From contig NC_087079.1 of the NCBI RefSeq assembly GCF_026151205.1, forward strand, positions 14,880,445-14,944,444: 64,000 nucleotides of DNA. The letters are read 5' to 3'. The notes below the pieces were generated by a model. It saw only the letters and a program-made list of their open reading frames with translations. It did not search any database and was not told the origin of the DNA. Both the position numbers and the translations under genes were made by a program. Positions 10,855 to 21,484 of the stretch are shown in pieces. This stretch comes from Bolinopsis microptera (Eukaryota > Ctenophora > Tentaculata > Lobata > Bolinopsidae). Within the stretch, counting starts at the first letter, position 1. Each line of letters begins with the position of its first letter.

Positions 10855-12405
10855 ATGGCTTCCGTTGAAGCACTTGAGCTGAGTACTGAAAAGAAAGCTG
10901 CCGTGGAGAACCTTATTATGCAAGCACAAAGGGAGGCTGCTGTGCAAGCTACTAACCAAGCCAAAGTTGACTTCAGAGCTGGAGTTGCTGGGAGTCGCCG
11001 ACCTAACTCGTTTGACCCGACCACTTCGCACATCACTTCGTATTTCGATAGCTTTGAACCTTTTCGAAGGATAATGAACCTTGTAGGTGCTGAGGCAATT
11101 AATACTTTCCTGACTTATCTGGACCAAAAGTCACTAAATGCCTTGATTGCCAATGACCTAGTTAGGAAGGACGACTGGGCAGAATTTCGTAGAGAGGCGA
11201 TTACAGCCTTGACCTCCCCCAGTGAATCGGTCAAAGCAAGATACGAACTGAAAAAAGCTAAACAAAACCTGGATGAAACAGTGTCGGAGTTCGGAGAAAG
11301 ACTTATGGACCTGGCTAAATTAGGTTACACTGCTGATGAACAAGACGCCATGCACTCCATTTTAAAAGATGCCCTGACTGGAGGATTGAACAGAGATGAA
11401 ATTGCTGTTTCTTTGATAAACGAACCTGAGCTAGATTTTAAAACTGCTCTCGAAAAAGCCGTCAAGTTGGACGGAGCTTATAGGGCCAGGTCTTTGCTAC
11501 GTGATGAGGATAATGTCCACGTCGCAATTCTTAAAAACGAAGTTAGCATTGACAGGCATGACTCGCTGGCCATGGGCGAAGCGGAACAGGCTAACAGACC
11601 TCACAGTCATTATCCATTGGGCCTACCTCACTATACCGTCGGCCAATACGAGAGCTGCAATGGAACAGAAAGTAGAACAGTGCAGCAAAACCAAGTCTAT
11701 GGTATTGAACAAGGCTCAAATTATCATCCCCAGCAGTACATTAATCAGCTGTCTTCTCACAATCTTGGCCAACCTGCTGATCCCAGATATGACCACCAGC
11801 CTTATGCGGGCAACTTAAGAGGCCAAGTACAGTGCCACAAGTGCTATCAGTATGGTCACTACGCTAATGGTTGTCCTAACTACTCGGTGGTCCAAAACCA
11901 AAGACGAAACAACAGCGTCCAGTGTCACTATTGTGGAAACTATGGCCACTTTCAAAGAGATTGTCGTAAAAAGATGAGAGACGAGGGAAGTTGGAGCGCT
12001 AGTGGATTGAATGGACAGATAGGACGACCTAACTTCACATCGCCAAGATATGGTAGACCTGGCAACAGCAGACCTGGTCATTTCTCGGAACAAGGACCCA
12101 TCTACAATGGACCTAACAGAGACCAAGAAGATGATAGACCTCAAGAACCTTATCAAAGCCCAGCTTACCAGCCTGGCTACGATAACGGTTACAATTACAG
12201 AAGCTTCACCACTACAAACGCACCTGCAGCAGTACCAACAGCCAGCCATCCAGTGCACCAGCCGCACCAGAACACTGCAAGTAATCAGCATTATACTCCA
12301 AACAGCGGTCCTGTGGGTATACAGAACCCTGACCTGCTGAACCCTCGACCTCAAGCAAACTACTCGGCTCCTTTTAATACTACATGTGAGGTACCACAAA
12401 ACTAG
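10855..12405 (+). CDS. gag: Gag polyprotein with two CCHC zinc knuckles
   Basis: This 516-residue ORF follows the primer-binding site, as expected for gag, the structural protein that forms retrotransposon particles and binds RNA. Two C-x2-C-x4-H-x4-C knuckles start near residues 327 (CHKCYQYGHYANGC) and 357 (CHYCGNYGHFQRDC). The upstream half is charged and predicted helical, fitting capsid. The C-terminal ~130 residues are rich in Gln, Pro, Asn, Gly and Tyr. The start is the first ATG in the frame; a TTG two codons earlier extends it only trivially. The next reading frame, -1 relative to gag, carries the protease. Confidence 0.93.
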   Translation: MASVEALELSTEKKAAVENLIMQAQREAAVQATNQAKVDFRAGVAGSRRPNSFDPTTSHITSYFDSFEPFRRIMNLVGAEAINTFLTYLDQKSLNALIANDLVRKDDWAEFRREAITALTSPSESVKARYELKKAKQNLDETVSEFGERLMDLAKLGYTADEQDAMHSILKDALTGGLNRDEIAVSLINEPELDFKTALEKAVKLDGAYRARSLLRDEDNVHVAILKNEVSIDRHDSLAMGEAEQANRPHSHYPLGLPHYTVGQYESCNGTESRTVQQNQVYGIEQGSNYHPQQYINQLSSHNLGQPADPRYDHQPYAGNLRGQVQCHKCYQYGHYANGCPNYSVVQNQRRNNSVQCHYCGNYGHFQRDCRKKMRDEGSWSASGLNGQIGRPNFTSPRYGRPGNSRPGHFSEQGPIYNGPNRDQEDDRPQEPYQSPAYQPGYDNGYNYRSFTTTNAPAAVPTASHPVHQPHQNTASNQHYTPNSGPVGIQNPDLLNPRPQANYSAPFNTTCEVPQN

Positions 12406-12593
12406 GTCACCACTCCCCTGGAGGGAGGGAGAACACCGCTTCAGATTCTGTCTCTCCATCTTCACAGGTCAAATTTTGTGAAGGCCACGTTTACTTGGAC
12501 TCAAATTTGTTTGGCACCACTGTAAACACCCTCGTAGACACTGGCGCTAGTATTAACTTGATAAGTGAAGAGCTGGTTAGAGAGCAAGGATAA
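12405..12593 (+). pseudogene. Retrotransposon aspartic protease segment, truncated
   Basis: In the -1 frame relative to gag, overlapping its stop, about 60 codons read on to TAA at 12591-12593. They include TLVDTGASINLISEEL, which has the DTGA active-site motif of retropepsins. The sequence stops soon after the catalytic loop and only multiply interrupted frames follow, so the protease lacks its C-terminal half. Expression would need a -1 frameshift near the gag stop. The truncation supports a non-autonomous or decaying element. Confidence 0.8.
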
Positions 12594-13391
12594 TGTCCAG
12601 TACCTCTCCCGTAATTTCTTCGACCTGAAAAAATGTAAGTTATCTCTCGAAACATCAAAGACCTTAAAGATAATGACAATGATTCTCCTACTAAAGACTA
12701 ACAAAGACTCTACCAGATTGGACGGAACCTTCAAGTAATGGCTCTCCAATGAGGAATTACTACCCTATAAATTGTTGAGCCTGTAGTAAATGCTTGAGGG
12801 TCTACACTTCTCTGTTACTGTAGTCGCTCACTGTAGTCGCTCACTGATCAGTCTGCGAAGTCTTTCGACCTCGGTTACCCTGGATACCTGCAACATAATG
12901 CAAAAGAAACTCCTCAAACGGCTACAATGTAACAATCAACAATCTATCAAACTAACAAAATAACATTGCAGTGAACACACTACTCCCCTCGGCAGGTTCC
13001 AGAGGCTCGACACGAGCCACGAGCCGGCCACGCCTATCAACCTCTTCGCTATCGCTGGTTCTTCTCCTCTTTCTACCTTTCCCTTTTCGGATGGTCCGGA
13101 CATGTAAAAATTTGGGACACTGTACAAAAGCACAAAATTCGATTGCAAAAGAAACTCGAATGCAAGTGAACTGAACAATAATTTTTAAAGACTTGAATTT
13201 ACTGCCTAATGCAACCCAAACAATGATTGACAGTTGAACCGATAATTGCACAGTTCCGACTTTGAATATATAGAATTTTACAATTAAGTCATATAATACC
13301 CTAAATTTCTATACTGGTCCCACTTCTATTTCCAAATTTTTCAAAGACTGCAGAGAGGGATTTATTTTTAAGCTTTTCTACGGGGAAGTAT
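12594..13391 (+). other. Non-coding remainder of the retrotransposon interior
   Basis: All frames are interrupted and no RT, RNase H or integrase motif is visible. The last bases before the 3' LTR (ACGGGGAAGTAT) include a short purine run that could be the polypurine tract. Confidence 0.65.
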
Positions 13392-14209
13392 TGTAGACAT
13401 CCAGTTCGCATGTGTATTTTGAATTTTAATTTTAGTTTCTTAATAATTTTAGTTTTTGTAGATTTCACGTAAAAGTTGTAAAGTTGAATGTGGAGCTGTG
13501 CCAACTGATTCCAGACTGATTTCTTTACAGTACCTGATTCCATCTCCTGATTTTAAGACAAGAATTTGAATCTAGAACAATAAAATGATAAACTCCCTTT
13601 AATCTCAAATCCTGAAATAGTGTTAAATTCTTTAAAAGAACTCAAGTCATTCAAACTTGATCAAATAAGCGGAATCTTTCTTTGAACAGCATGACACAGT
13701 ACGATACCAAATAATTGACAAATGATTCATTAATGATTACGGCCAAAGCCCAGTCCTAAAAATAAAAATAAATACTGATATAACGATCAATTTTAAAGAT
13801 AACGGAATTTAGGAGCTAGTTGTTCGATGATTTGAAAGTGATTGATAAGCCGCAAGACGCGCAGATAATGATATTGTATGCATGAATATCGAATTATTGT
13901 TGAGACGGGTTGCCCGAGGTTAGTACCGGAAAGCCCGAGGATAATACCGGATGCCCGTGATTGATGTCGGAGGATTGATTACTGAAATAAGCGTGATAAT
14001 TTGACATGTTTATTTAAGCTGAATCAAACAGCTCTAATCAGCACAGCCTCGTATTATTTTGAGAGAGTTTTGTCACTTCAAAGAAGTTCAACAGCTAGCT
14101 CCCATATTCCTTACTGTTAAATATGCTACAATAGTTTAAATCAGTTTCATAACGTGCTCGTTTCTCTTAGTCCCCCTTAGTCTTGTCCAAAGAAACCCTA
14201 CAGCGCACA
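13392..14209 (+). repeat. 3' LTR
   Basis: The same 818-bp sequence as 9962-10779. It is followed immediately by GGGTTAGGG of the interrupted telomere-like array. Confidence 0.95.
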
Positions 14210-14371
14210 GGGTTAGGGTTAGGGTTAGGGTTAGGGTTAGGGTTAGGGTTAGGGTTAGGGTTAGGGTTAGGGTCCTGGGTCAGGGTCAGGGTCAGGGTCA
14301 GGGTCAGGGTCAGGGTCAGGGTCAGGGTCAGGGTCAGGGTCAGGGTCAGGGTCAGGGTCAGGGTCAGGGTC
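14210..14371. repeat. Interstitial telomere-like array, right part
   Basis: About ten TTAGGG copies, a TCCTGGG interruption, then about 15 or more TCAGGG copies. The 14183-14530 ORF over it is an artefact of the hexamer. Confidence 0.95.
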
Positions 14372-14395
14372 AGGATTAATTGTATTAAATTATAT

Positions 14396-14458
14396 TTCCG
14401 GGGGTCAATTGTCGGAGGTCAATTGTCGGGGGTCAATTGTCGGGGGGTCAATTGTCGC
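14396..14458. repeat. CAATTGACCCCC-type subterminal repeats, right (inverted)
   Basis: Four copies of GGGGGTCAATTGTC-type sequence, the inverse of the repeats at 9731-9895. Confidence 0.85.
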
Positions 14459-14504
14459 CCACCCCTAAGCTTAACAGCCTTTCATCATAATCTGATAGCT
14501 AGAC

Positions 14505-15663
14505 TTTATTCTAAGTCTAGTTATTTCTAGCAACCTCTCAATGCTATCTCCAGCTCTATCCCGACCCTGGCAATGACATATGCGGGTTATTCGAGGTATC
14601 TTGCATAGCAAACGAAGCGGCATGTGCAATGTGCATTCACAACACAAAAAAGCCACAGTGGATGATGGAAGGTATATTTACACTTCCTATACCCCCCTAT
14701 AATACCGGGCCTCTTGCGAGAGTGACAAAAGGTGCACAGTTAAAAGAAGCCCCTGTGAGAAATCGCATTTCTTGCACAACTGGGTCTAATTATTATAGAG
14801 GCAAAGAAGAGGTCCGGTACATTCAGATACCCGGTATAGATTGGCAAGATTGACGGTACAGAGAGGTTTTGATCATTGAAATCAATAAAATGATAGTATA
14901 CAGCAGGTAAAATCGGTTCGATCTTAAACGGTCCTTTTGTGCTGTTTCTTTATGTGGAATTTGATAAAGCTGTATTGTAATTAGTTATGAAACTCTAATA
15001 TTGTGTGGTTAACGTTTTTCAGGTTCAGCCCTTTCCGCTAAGCTATTCCTAATTACTAAAATATGCCGAGATTTACTGAACTCCAACTTCAAATATTGAT
15101 GATTTTAGTATTCCCCAATCTAAAAAGGTTCGAAGTTTTTCTGCAAAGCATTTTTATCCACGTTTCATGCAATTCGATCACTTTTGGCGGAAATTTTTTT
15201 TTCAAATTTTCGAAATTTTTTCAAGTCTCGAAAAAAATTTGGAAGTGAAAAAGTTTTGAAGTTTTTCTAAAAACTACATTTCTCCGTGTTTCAAACGATT
15301 TTAATCATTTTGAGCCAATAAAAATTTTTCACTTTTTTGGTAATTAACTAATTAGTAATTATCCAATTAGCTGATTGTCCGATGTAAAAATGTTTTGTAC
15401 AAAAGTTTCACTCCTTGATAAGATAAACATTCTAGGTTAATTTCCAGCCTTCTAAGACGTTCACAACTAAAGATATTTGGCAAACTAGAAAGGTGGTACA
15501 AAGGTGGTAAAAAGTGGTAAAAAGTGGTGTTTCTGTCGAGATACAAAATTGGTGACAAGTCTAATTATGTTCGTAGGGGTTCTAACTACCATATTCCGTT
15601 GCTAAATCCTTGTGAACATTTAAATCCAACGGAACCCTTAAATCGACCACTTTTCCCCTTACT
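14505..15663 (-). repeat. Right arm of the foldback element
   Basis: This is the inverted partner of 8141-9284. The inner end is in a TCTAGACTTTATTCTAAGTC context and the outer end is CCACTTTTCCCCTTACT. The arms could pair into a stem of over 1 kb. Confidence 0.9.
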
Positions 15664-16008
15664 ATTATTCCAGATGGGAATTTATACTTCCTTTATCATC
15701 TCTATTTATCAGTATCGGTTTTGAGATCAAAATGAGCTTAAATTTTACAAATAGCCTGATCATCCTGTGACCTGCCTAAAATTGTTTTAAGGCGCAGGTT
15801 ATATTTCCGCCGAAAGCACACTCCCCAAACCTAAAATTAGGTTTTGACTCAACAACCTGAAGTCTGTAGACTTTGAAACTATGCTCTACCCCACTCAATG
15901 TGATGATTCTGACCATTTGTAAGTGTATGCTCAAGATGAGCGCTTAACTCCAATCAGAAGCTGAGACATCCTGAAATAAGTGTGATAATTCAAATTGTTA
16001 CCCCATAC
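15664..16008. other. Spacer with one copy of a diverged ~115-bp duplication
   Basis: No gene. Bases about 15860-15975 resemble 16222-16340, sharing ACTTTGAAAC, ATGCTCTAC-type, TGTGATGATTCTGAC and CCAATCAGAAG blocks. Repeat spacing is about 365 bp, interrupted by the MITE at 16009-16162. Confidence 0.6.
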
Positions 16009-16162
16009 CAGGGACAAAAGGAAATCGCGGCATGTACGTAATCACGATTTTTTCCCATTATTTAATTTGCGACAAATTTTATGTATAGTTTAATGTATAG
16101 TCGTTAGAAATCGCGGTATCGCGAATTTTGGCCAAATTAATCGCGAAATCCTTTTGTCCCTG
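16009..16162. mobile_element. hAT-like MITE, 154 bp
   Basis: The ends CAGGGACAAAAGGA...TCCTTTTGTCCCTG form ~14-bp inverted repeats. The flanks CCCCATAC and CTCCATAC match at 7 of 8 bases, fitting the 8-bp duplications of hAT transposons, as does the CAGGG start. The interior repeats ATCGCG-type motifs. A degenerate relative starts near 40431. Confidence 0.85.
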
Positions 16163-16860
16163 CTCCATACCACATACTCGCGAGACTGCAAAAAGGCGTG
16201 GTCATATAACTCGTCAAGCTTAAGTGTGAGGACTTTGAAACCATGTTCTACCCCCCTAAATGTGATGATTCTGACTATTTTCATACCCAAGTTGATCTCT
16301 TTTCTCCAATCAGAAGTGGAGTCGGAGATATCTGGGTTTCCGTTTAGCGTTCGCGAAAGCGCAAAAAAAGGGCGTGGTCAATTGCTCAAAACTGCCCCAT
16401 ATTCAGAAATTCTACCAAGCCAAATTTGTTTCTAAGGGGTCCCTTGAGCCGTTCCAGGTCTCAAATCTCGGGGCGGAAGACGTTTCTACGGGAATATTCT
16501 TAGATCCATGATATTGGCCGTACCACGTACACGCAGATATTTACAACATGAGCTGCGATAAGACTTATCGCTCGGTCGACCGAAGTGAAAGTAGTACTAT
16601 CAACAACAATTTCAAAGTGGATGACATAATTGGTTTTGCTACAGACTACTGAATGTAATCTATACAATATTAGTCAACTGCTTCCAAACTCCCAGTAATT
16701 TAATCAAATTATTATATGAATTGCTATTTTATATTTGCTATTAATTTGCTTCCTTAGTAAATTAGTACTCAGTAACTCAGTAGGTAAGGTACGGGACATT
16801 AGGTCATTGTCAGAAATAAATTGATGATCATGATACAACTCCCAGAATTGAATAATAAAT
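16163..16860. other. Spacer, no gene seen
   Basis: It contains the second copy of the ~115-bp duplication (16222-16340) and a GGGCGTGGTC motif near 16370. The remainder is AT-rich with no recognisable coding sequence. Confidence 0.55.
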
Positions 16861-16862
16861 TC

Positions 16863-18420
16863 AATTACGCTTCCTCTGATGTCCCCCAGGGTAAACTCTG
16901 TGTGCTAAACATTGGTTGGAGTGATGCAGATAGCGCACGTTGCATATTTTTTCCAGAGAGTTTAAGAAATTCGTTTGGGATTAAGTCTTCTGACACTGCC
17001 TTCCCTTCTTTGGAGCTGATGTCTTGGTTTAGGATTTCTGTGAGTGTTTGCTGGGTGGCATCTCTGGCCATTTCATCTTGTAGCTGTTTTATTTTCTTTG
17101 GGCCGATAGATAGTGTACTATACAACTCTTTGAAGAATTTGAATTGCTGAAGCTAAGCATACTAAAGACGTCCAGTTTGCTTCCATTTGTCTTTATTTCT
17201 TTAAACCTCTTGAAACGGTCCCAGTTTATTATATATTTTTGCTTTGTAATTGTTTGATGTCACTACAATTACAAAGGTCCTCTATGAATGCAGATTTTTA
17301 AAGTTTTATGAGTTTCCGATATGATCGTCATCTTTCATAGTAAGAGTCTCTGCTAGTTTTTGATTCGCAGTATTTTTGCCGTAACTTTTGGACAGTTTGT
17401 TCAACTCCCGCTTGCCATTTTGATTTATGCAACTGACATCAAACCACGGAGTTTTGGGCTTCATCCTTTGTCTCCTTTTTCTTTTTCCGCCCACTATTTT
17501 CCTATCTGGCTTGTTCCCCTTTGTCGGAAGAATTACATCGGCAATGTCTTGGAAGATAGATTCGAGTTCTTCATTAAGACACAAAACTTGTTTTCTGTCT
17601 GTGCACTGGGTTTCCGCGATTAGGGTTATTTTCTGAACGAATTCTGGCGAATTCTGGATCGCATGAAACTGAAATTGAAGTTTCTCGTCCTCATTATCCC
17701 ATTTGTATATTGTACTTGTAGGTGCGTCTTCTAGTGTTTCAAGTAGATCCTCTGCATCAACCAACTACCAAGTTGTGTTTGTGATTTGTTTTGCAGATGC
17801 ACGGCTTGTGGTCAGAGAATTTGTTAAGATTCTGCACTTGGCATGACAGCACTGATTTCAACAATTCAGGTGTGACTGCCATATCAACTACAGTTGACAG
17901 AGGTATATTCCCCAAAGATGTCTCCCAGTGTGTTACCGTTTAGTAGCGATAGTCCATTATACGAGCGAGGAAATCTAACAATAGGTTACCCCTGGGGTTA
18001 AGTACTTGATCCTTGCTTACTCTCCCGCTAGTTTTTGTATGGCTGGAGGGGATTTCATCTGGTTCTTTAAAGTCGAAGTTGGTGTTTCCAGTACGAGCTT
18101 TTAGGTCGCCCACCAGCAAGATCTTGACAAGATTGGGGTTTTGAGCTTTGAAGTCGAGGAGGTGCTTTAAAGTTTTCATATAATGTATAAGGGGATGCAT
18201 TTCTAGCCTAACGTTTTGATTTGTACGACGACTGCTCTGGTGAGTCGTAGACATTGATGATGTTGAACTTGTTTTCCATATCATTGGGATAGAAAGTAAT
18301 AGCTTGGAGGTCAGGGCAATTTGTTTTGACTAGCTTTACTCGTTTTGAATTTGAGCGATGTACATTGTACCCCGATGCAAATTCACCCGATCAAGAGCCT
18401 TTTCTTGTGCTGTTGAAGCA
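16863..18420 (-). pseudogene. Decayed LINE: endonuclease and start of reverse transcriptase
   Basis: Read on the minus strand, fragments in several frames follow LINE ORF2 order. First come endonuclease pieces: LQAITFYPNDMENKFNIINV (~18.3 kb), then LLVGDLKARTG (the GDFNARTG-type motif), then NLNKFSDHKPC (the SDH catalytic triad end, ~17.8 kb). A linker with TPWFDVSCINQNGKRELNKL (~17.4 kb) follows, then an RT start near 17.0 kb (EDLIPNEFLKLSG). At least three frameshifts or stops separate them. The RT core and 3' end are missing here. The family may match the LINE tail at 60290-60846. Confidence 0.8.
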
Positions 18421-18568
18421 CTCATACTCATATTGTTGGGAAAAAGGTCCTGTTCGGTTTCTTGCAGGCAAAAACACTGCTTTGTGTCAGGATGTTGACA
18501 ATAATATGAATGTTAACTAATAATATTAATATATATGTACTTGCTTTAATTTTATGATGTTTTCGATG

Positions 18569-18765
18569 TTATGTCATGAAAAACGTTTGACCCTAATCAT
18601 AGTTATGGTCATATCGATATTTTCTTCACAGCGGTACGACTACCAAATCTGATACTATCTGGATCAACTGTCCGATCCCCAGTTGTTGCGAAAAAGTGCG
18701 GTTTTAGGTCAATAGTGCCATCGCACTATATCAATATGTTGCATCTGGGGACAGTTGATTCAGAT
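18569..18765. repeat. Dispersed ~190-bp repeat, copy 1
   Basis: It resembles 41820-42010: TTATGTCATGAAAAA, CATAGTTATGG, AGCGGTACGACTACCAA-type, and TTAGGTCAATAGTGC blocks occur in the same order. No coding capacity. Family unknown. Confidence 0.65.
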
Positions 18766-19025
18766 CATGTACCTACAAGTTCAACTTCAAGCTGGTCTTA
18801 GACTCAGCTCAGGTAAGGAGTCAGGGGTATACTTTATAGGTAACATTTCAGTGCCTAACATTGCCTAATGTGCCGCTGATTTGGCGAATAATGCAGCGAT
18901 TATTTGCTCGCGATTATTTGCTCGCGATTATTTGCTATATAATTTTGATTTATCGCGTTTTGTGTTTTGAGTACGCCTATGTTTGTGTGATATTGTCAGT
19001 TTTAGTACAGCACTATTGTCACTAA

Positions 19026-19970
19026 ATGACTAAATTTCTTAATCTTACATCTCCCAAATCTTCAGACGCTACAAAGTTAGTAATTAACGATATCATGGAA
19101 AAATGTAAAATTCTGTCTTCGTCCGAAATCTCTGTGGATGAGAATCTACTCTACAAGCAGGCTCTTCGTTACATTGAAAAGAAATGGTTAAATGCAGAAG
19201 AAGAGACGGTTTGCATCGAATCTTATCGATCCGAAAGTGGGCTTTACTTCTCTGTGATTTATGGCTCGTCTTCTCATATGAGAGGGATTGGCGCAGTAAA
19301 TGTTCACTGTGACAAACGTTCTAATTCAGCTGAAGTCACTGAGTTTTGTGAACTAGTTTTTAGGCCAGAGATTATAGCTAAAATGAAGAACGTGGATATG
19401 GTAATCCTTTCTTTGCAGTCAGAAAGGTTTATGGATACGTTTTTCAACAAATTCAACGAAGTATCGAATAATAAATACGCTGTGAAAGATGAAGTTTATT
19501 TGTATTTACCAAACCCGAGTACCGCGATCATCTCTGAAGTAATCCCTGATTTACCAGACGGATACAGATTCGGAAAACTTCAAAACAAACATGTGGAGTT
19601 TCTTGCAAGAATCTGGACTCAAGATCTCGGAGACACACCTCAGAACGAAGATAATGAACATGTTGCCATATTTCATGAAAGTGAAGAGATTCCAGTTGGC
19701 TGGATCAATGTTTATTCTGACGGAACTGTCGGACAATTGCATGTCTCACTCTCTCACCGTAGGAAGGGCCTTGCTAGAATCATTCTTAGGAAAATGTACA
19801 ACACCATTAAGGATACCTTTAGTTTTGGACCATTTGTAACCATATCTATAACTATTGACAACCATACTTCAGCTAAATTATTCTCTAGTGAAGGGTGGGT
19901 TAAGCACAATAGAGCTTATTATAGGAAGTACACGTATCTTAAGACTAGAGTTGATCATAATAAATGGTAA
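19026..19970 (+). CDS. GNAT-superfamily acyltransferase (FR47/GLYAT-like)
   Basis: A 314-residue intronless ORF. GNAT enzymes move an acyl group from acyl-CoA to an amine. The C-terminal ~140 residues have the fold's signatures: a strand IPVGWINVYSDG, then GQLHVSLSHRRKGLARIIL, where the RRKGLA turn near residue 246 fits the Q/R-x-x-G-x-G/A pyrophosphate loop, then DNHTSAKLFSSEGW, matching the conserved N..S..l....GF/W helix and strand near the C-terminus. This pattern fits the FR47-like and glycine N-acyltransferase-like families. The N-terminal half is less conserved and may be a second degenerate GNAT fold, as in GLYAT-like proteins. No signal or membrane segment. The substrate cannot be inferred. 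Confidence 0.75.
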   Translation: MTKFLNLTSPKSSDATKLVINDIMEKCKILSSSEISVDENLLYKQALRYIEKKWLNAEEETVCIESYRSESGLYFSVIYGSSSHMRGIGAVNVHCDKRSNSAEVTEFCELVFRPEIIAKMKNVDMVILSLQSERFMDTFFNKFNEVSNNKYAVKDEVYLYLPNPSTAIISEVIPDLPDGYRFGKLQNKHVEFLARIWTQDLGDTPQNEDNEHVAIFHESEEIPVGWINVYSDGTVGQLHVSLSHRRKGLARIILRKMYNTIKDTFSFGPFVTISITIDNHTSAKLFSSEGWVKHNRAYYRKYTYLKTRVDHNKW

Positions 19971-20050
19971 AATGCATGACGTTCCATGATGACCAAGTTT
20001 GGTTACCTTCTCTGCTAGTCTCTCGCTCGGTTCCCTTTACTGGGCGGCTC

Positions 20051-20104
20051 CAGTGGCGTAACTTTGCCTGTTGGCGCCCCCCCCCCCCCCCCCCGCTTAA
20101 AAAG

Positions 20105-20139
<35 letters not shown>

Positions 20140-20299
20140 TTGGCGCCCGCCCCCCTTTTTAGCACCCCTCGCTAAAATTGGACAAAATAGATGATCATGA
20201 TTTTTTAGAGGATACGCCTGTAAAAGTTTTAAAAATTTGTCCCACATTCATAGTCAAAGTCAAACGACGGGGTCGGCGGTGCCCTTTGTTACGCCATTG
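20051..20299. mobile_element. hAT-like MITE with an internal poly-C tract
   Basis: The left end CAGTGGCGTAAC and right end GTTACGCCATTG are near-perfect inverted repeats. Flanks GGCGGCTC (20043-20050) and GGCGGCGC (20300-20307) match at 7 of 8 bases, consistent with a hAT 8-bp duplication. Two long C runs lie near 20078-20138. ORFs of poly-Pro or poly-Gly over the run are artefacts. Confidence 0.7.
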
Positions 20300-20307
20300 G
20301 GCGGCGC

Positions 20308-21084
20308 TCAGCCTGTCATTCCGCCGCATCTTTATTTTTACATTAACAAATTTTGTAGCGATAGCAGATGGTGGATAAGTAACTGTAAAGCATGTAAAGT
20401 TAAACTATGTACGCGAACTTTTACTTAGAATTTTAACGTTAACTTTAAATTTTCCTGGTTTCATTATTTCAATTTGCGAAGCGAGTATAAGTAGCATTAT
20501 AATTATATTTATATGATTAAAATATCGCCTTAAATTCATGTTTATACGGAGAACCTAGCCTATAAAAAAATGTATATTATTTATATTTTATATTATTTAT
20601 ATATAATATTTAGCAGGAACCTCCCAGTCCCACGACAACCTTAAACATAACTTGAATTTTTCAAATTTTTTGGATTTATAGTTTAACCTTACGGGAAGAT
20701 CATAACACTTGTTTCAATTTAGTGTCCTGTTTTTTGTGTTATAATTTGTAAACGGAAAGAATCGTGCATTCTATTTAGTGGGCAGCAAATCCGAGTGTGC
20801 TAAATCACTCTACATGCTACACTCTTCGAGATTTTTCTAAAAGGGCGCCCGACAGTTGAAACCAACTTGAATCGATGTATTTTCGGACGCTGATTCCGAA
20901 TCACCCCAAACCAATCTGTATAATTAACACAAACACATTCTATTACTATTACAACTCAAAAGTTCAGATGTAAGAATTTGATGTTGAAATGTCTTATTGC
21001 AATTGAAAGCCTTCTCCATAAAAATCTCTCAAGATAGGTTAAATGAAGAGGTTCGGACTTGGGGAAGGGGTCTTCACGAATGTA
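20308..21084. other. AT-rich spacer, no gene seen
   Basis: No coding sequence, RNA gene or repeat array was recognised between the MITE and the mariner-like element. Confidence 0.6.
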
Positions 21085-21484
21085 CAGGGTGGGCCAAAAG
21101 TCAGTGTGCAAACGTTGGCCTTAATAGCTCAGTCACTGAGTGCCCAATTGAAATACTTCCTTCTGGTATGACTTAGTATCACCACTGGTTCGAGGAATTT
21201 GTCAACTCGAAAAATATTCGCGTTCATTTTTTTCAAATGGAGGTTCATTTTCACATTTATTTGATAGTTTGCATAGTCGGATCAAGCTAAATGTTATTGA
21301 ATTGTGTTTGGCCATTCGAATTACGTTTGTCCTAAAAGAATTAGAACTGTAGCTTCTCATATGACCGAGATATGAAGCATAACGAGTTAATTCATTACGT
21401 GTGATCAGGTGATTGGTTTACCTAATCACGTGATAAGGTGACCCCGTTAACTACCCCTTTAAACATTATGGGAATTGTTGTTGT

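Larger units (their letters stand above)
9962..14209 (+). mobile_element. LTR retrotransposon (gag-protease only), recently inserted
   Basis: Two 818-bp direct repeats (9962-10779 and 13392-14209) begin TGTAGACATCC and end CAGCGCACA, and I found no difference between them line by line. The flanks share GGGT (9958-9961 and 14210-14213), a plausible 4-bp target duplication within a TTAGGG array. A TGG-starting primer-binding site follows the 5' LTR. The interior holds an intact gag and a protease segment but no recognisable reverse transcriptase, RNase H or integrase in the remaining ~0.8 kb. It probably depends on enzymes supplied by another element. Gypsy/Ty3-like or Pao-like affiliation is open. 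Confidence 0.93.
8141..15663. mobile_element. Foldback-type element with ~1.15-kb inverted arms, carrying a nested LTR retrotransposon
   Basis: The ends AGTAAGGGGAAAAGTGG (8141) and its reverse complement (ending 15663) begin two long inverted arms. Between them lie, in order, a decayed LINE ORF1 fragment, CAATTGACCCCC-type repeats, a TTAGGG/TCAGGG array split by an LTR retrotransposon, and inverted CAATTGACCCCC-type repeats. Without the retrotransposon the host element is about 3.3 kb. No transposase is visible, so it is probably non-autonomous. Target duplications were not resolved. Arm interiors resemble the MITE at 292-1041. Confidence 0.85.

Noticed and set aside
11815..12465. 216-residue minus-strand ORF
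   Set aside because: It lies antisense over gag, which has clear zinc knuckles on the plus strand; a shadow frame.
14183..14530. 115-residue ORF of GLGLG and RVRVR repeats
   Set aside because: It is read from TTAGGG/TCAGGG hexamers; a tandem repeat without stops, not a gene.
19964..20247. Poly-Pro and poly-Gly ORFs
   Set aside because: They arise from the poly-C tract of the MITE.
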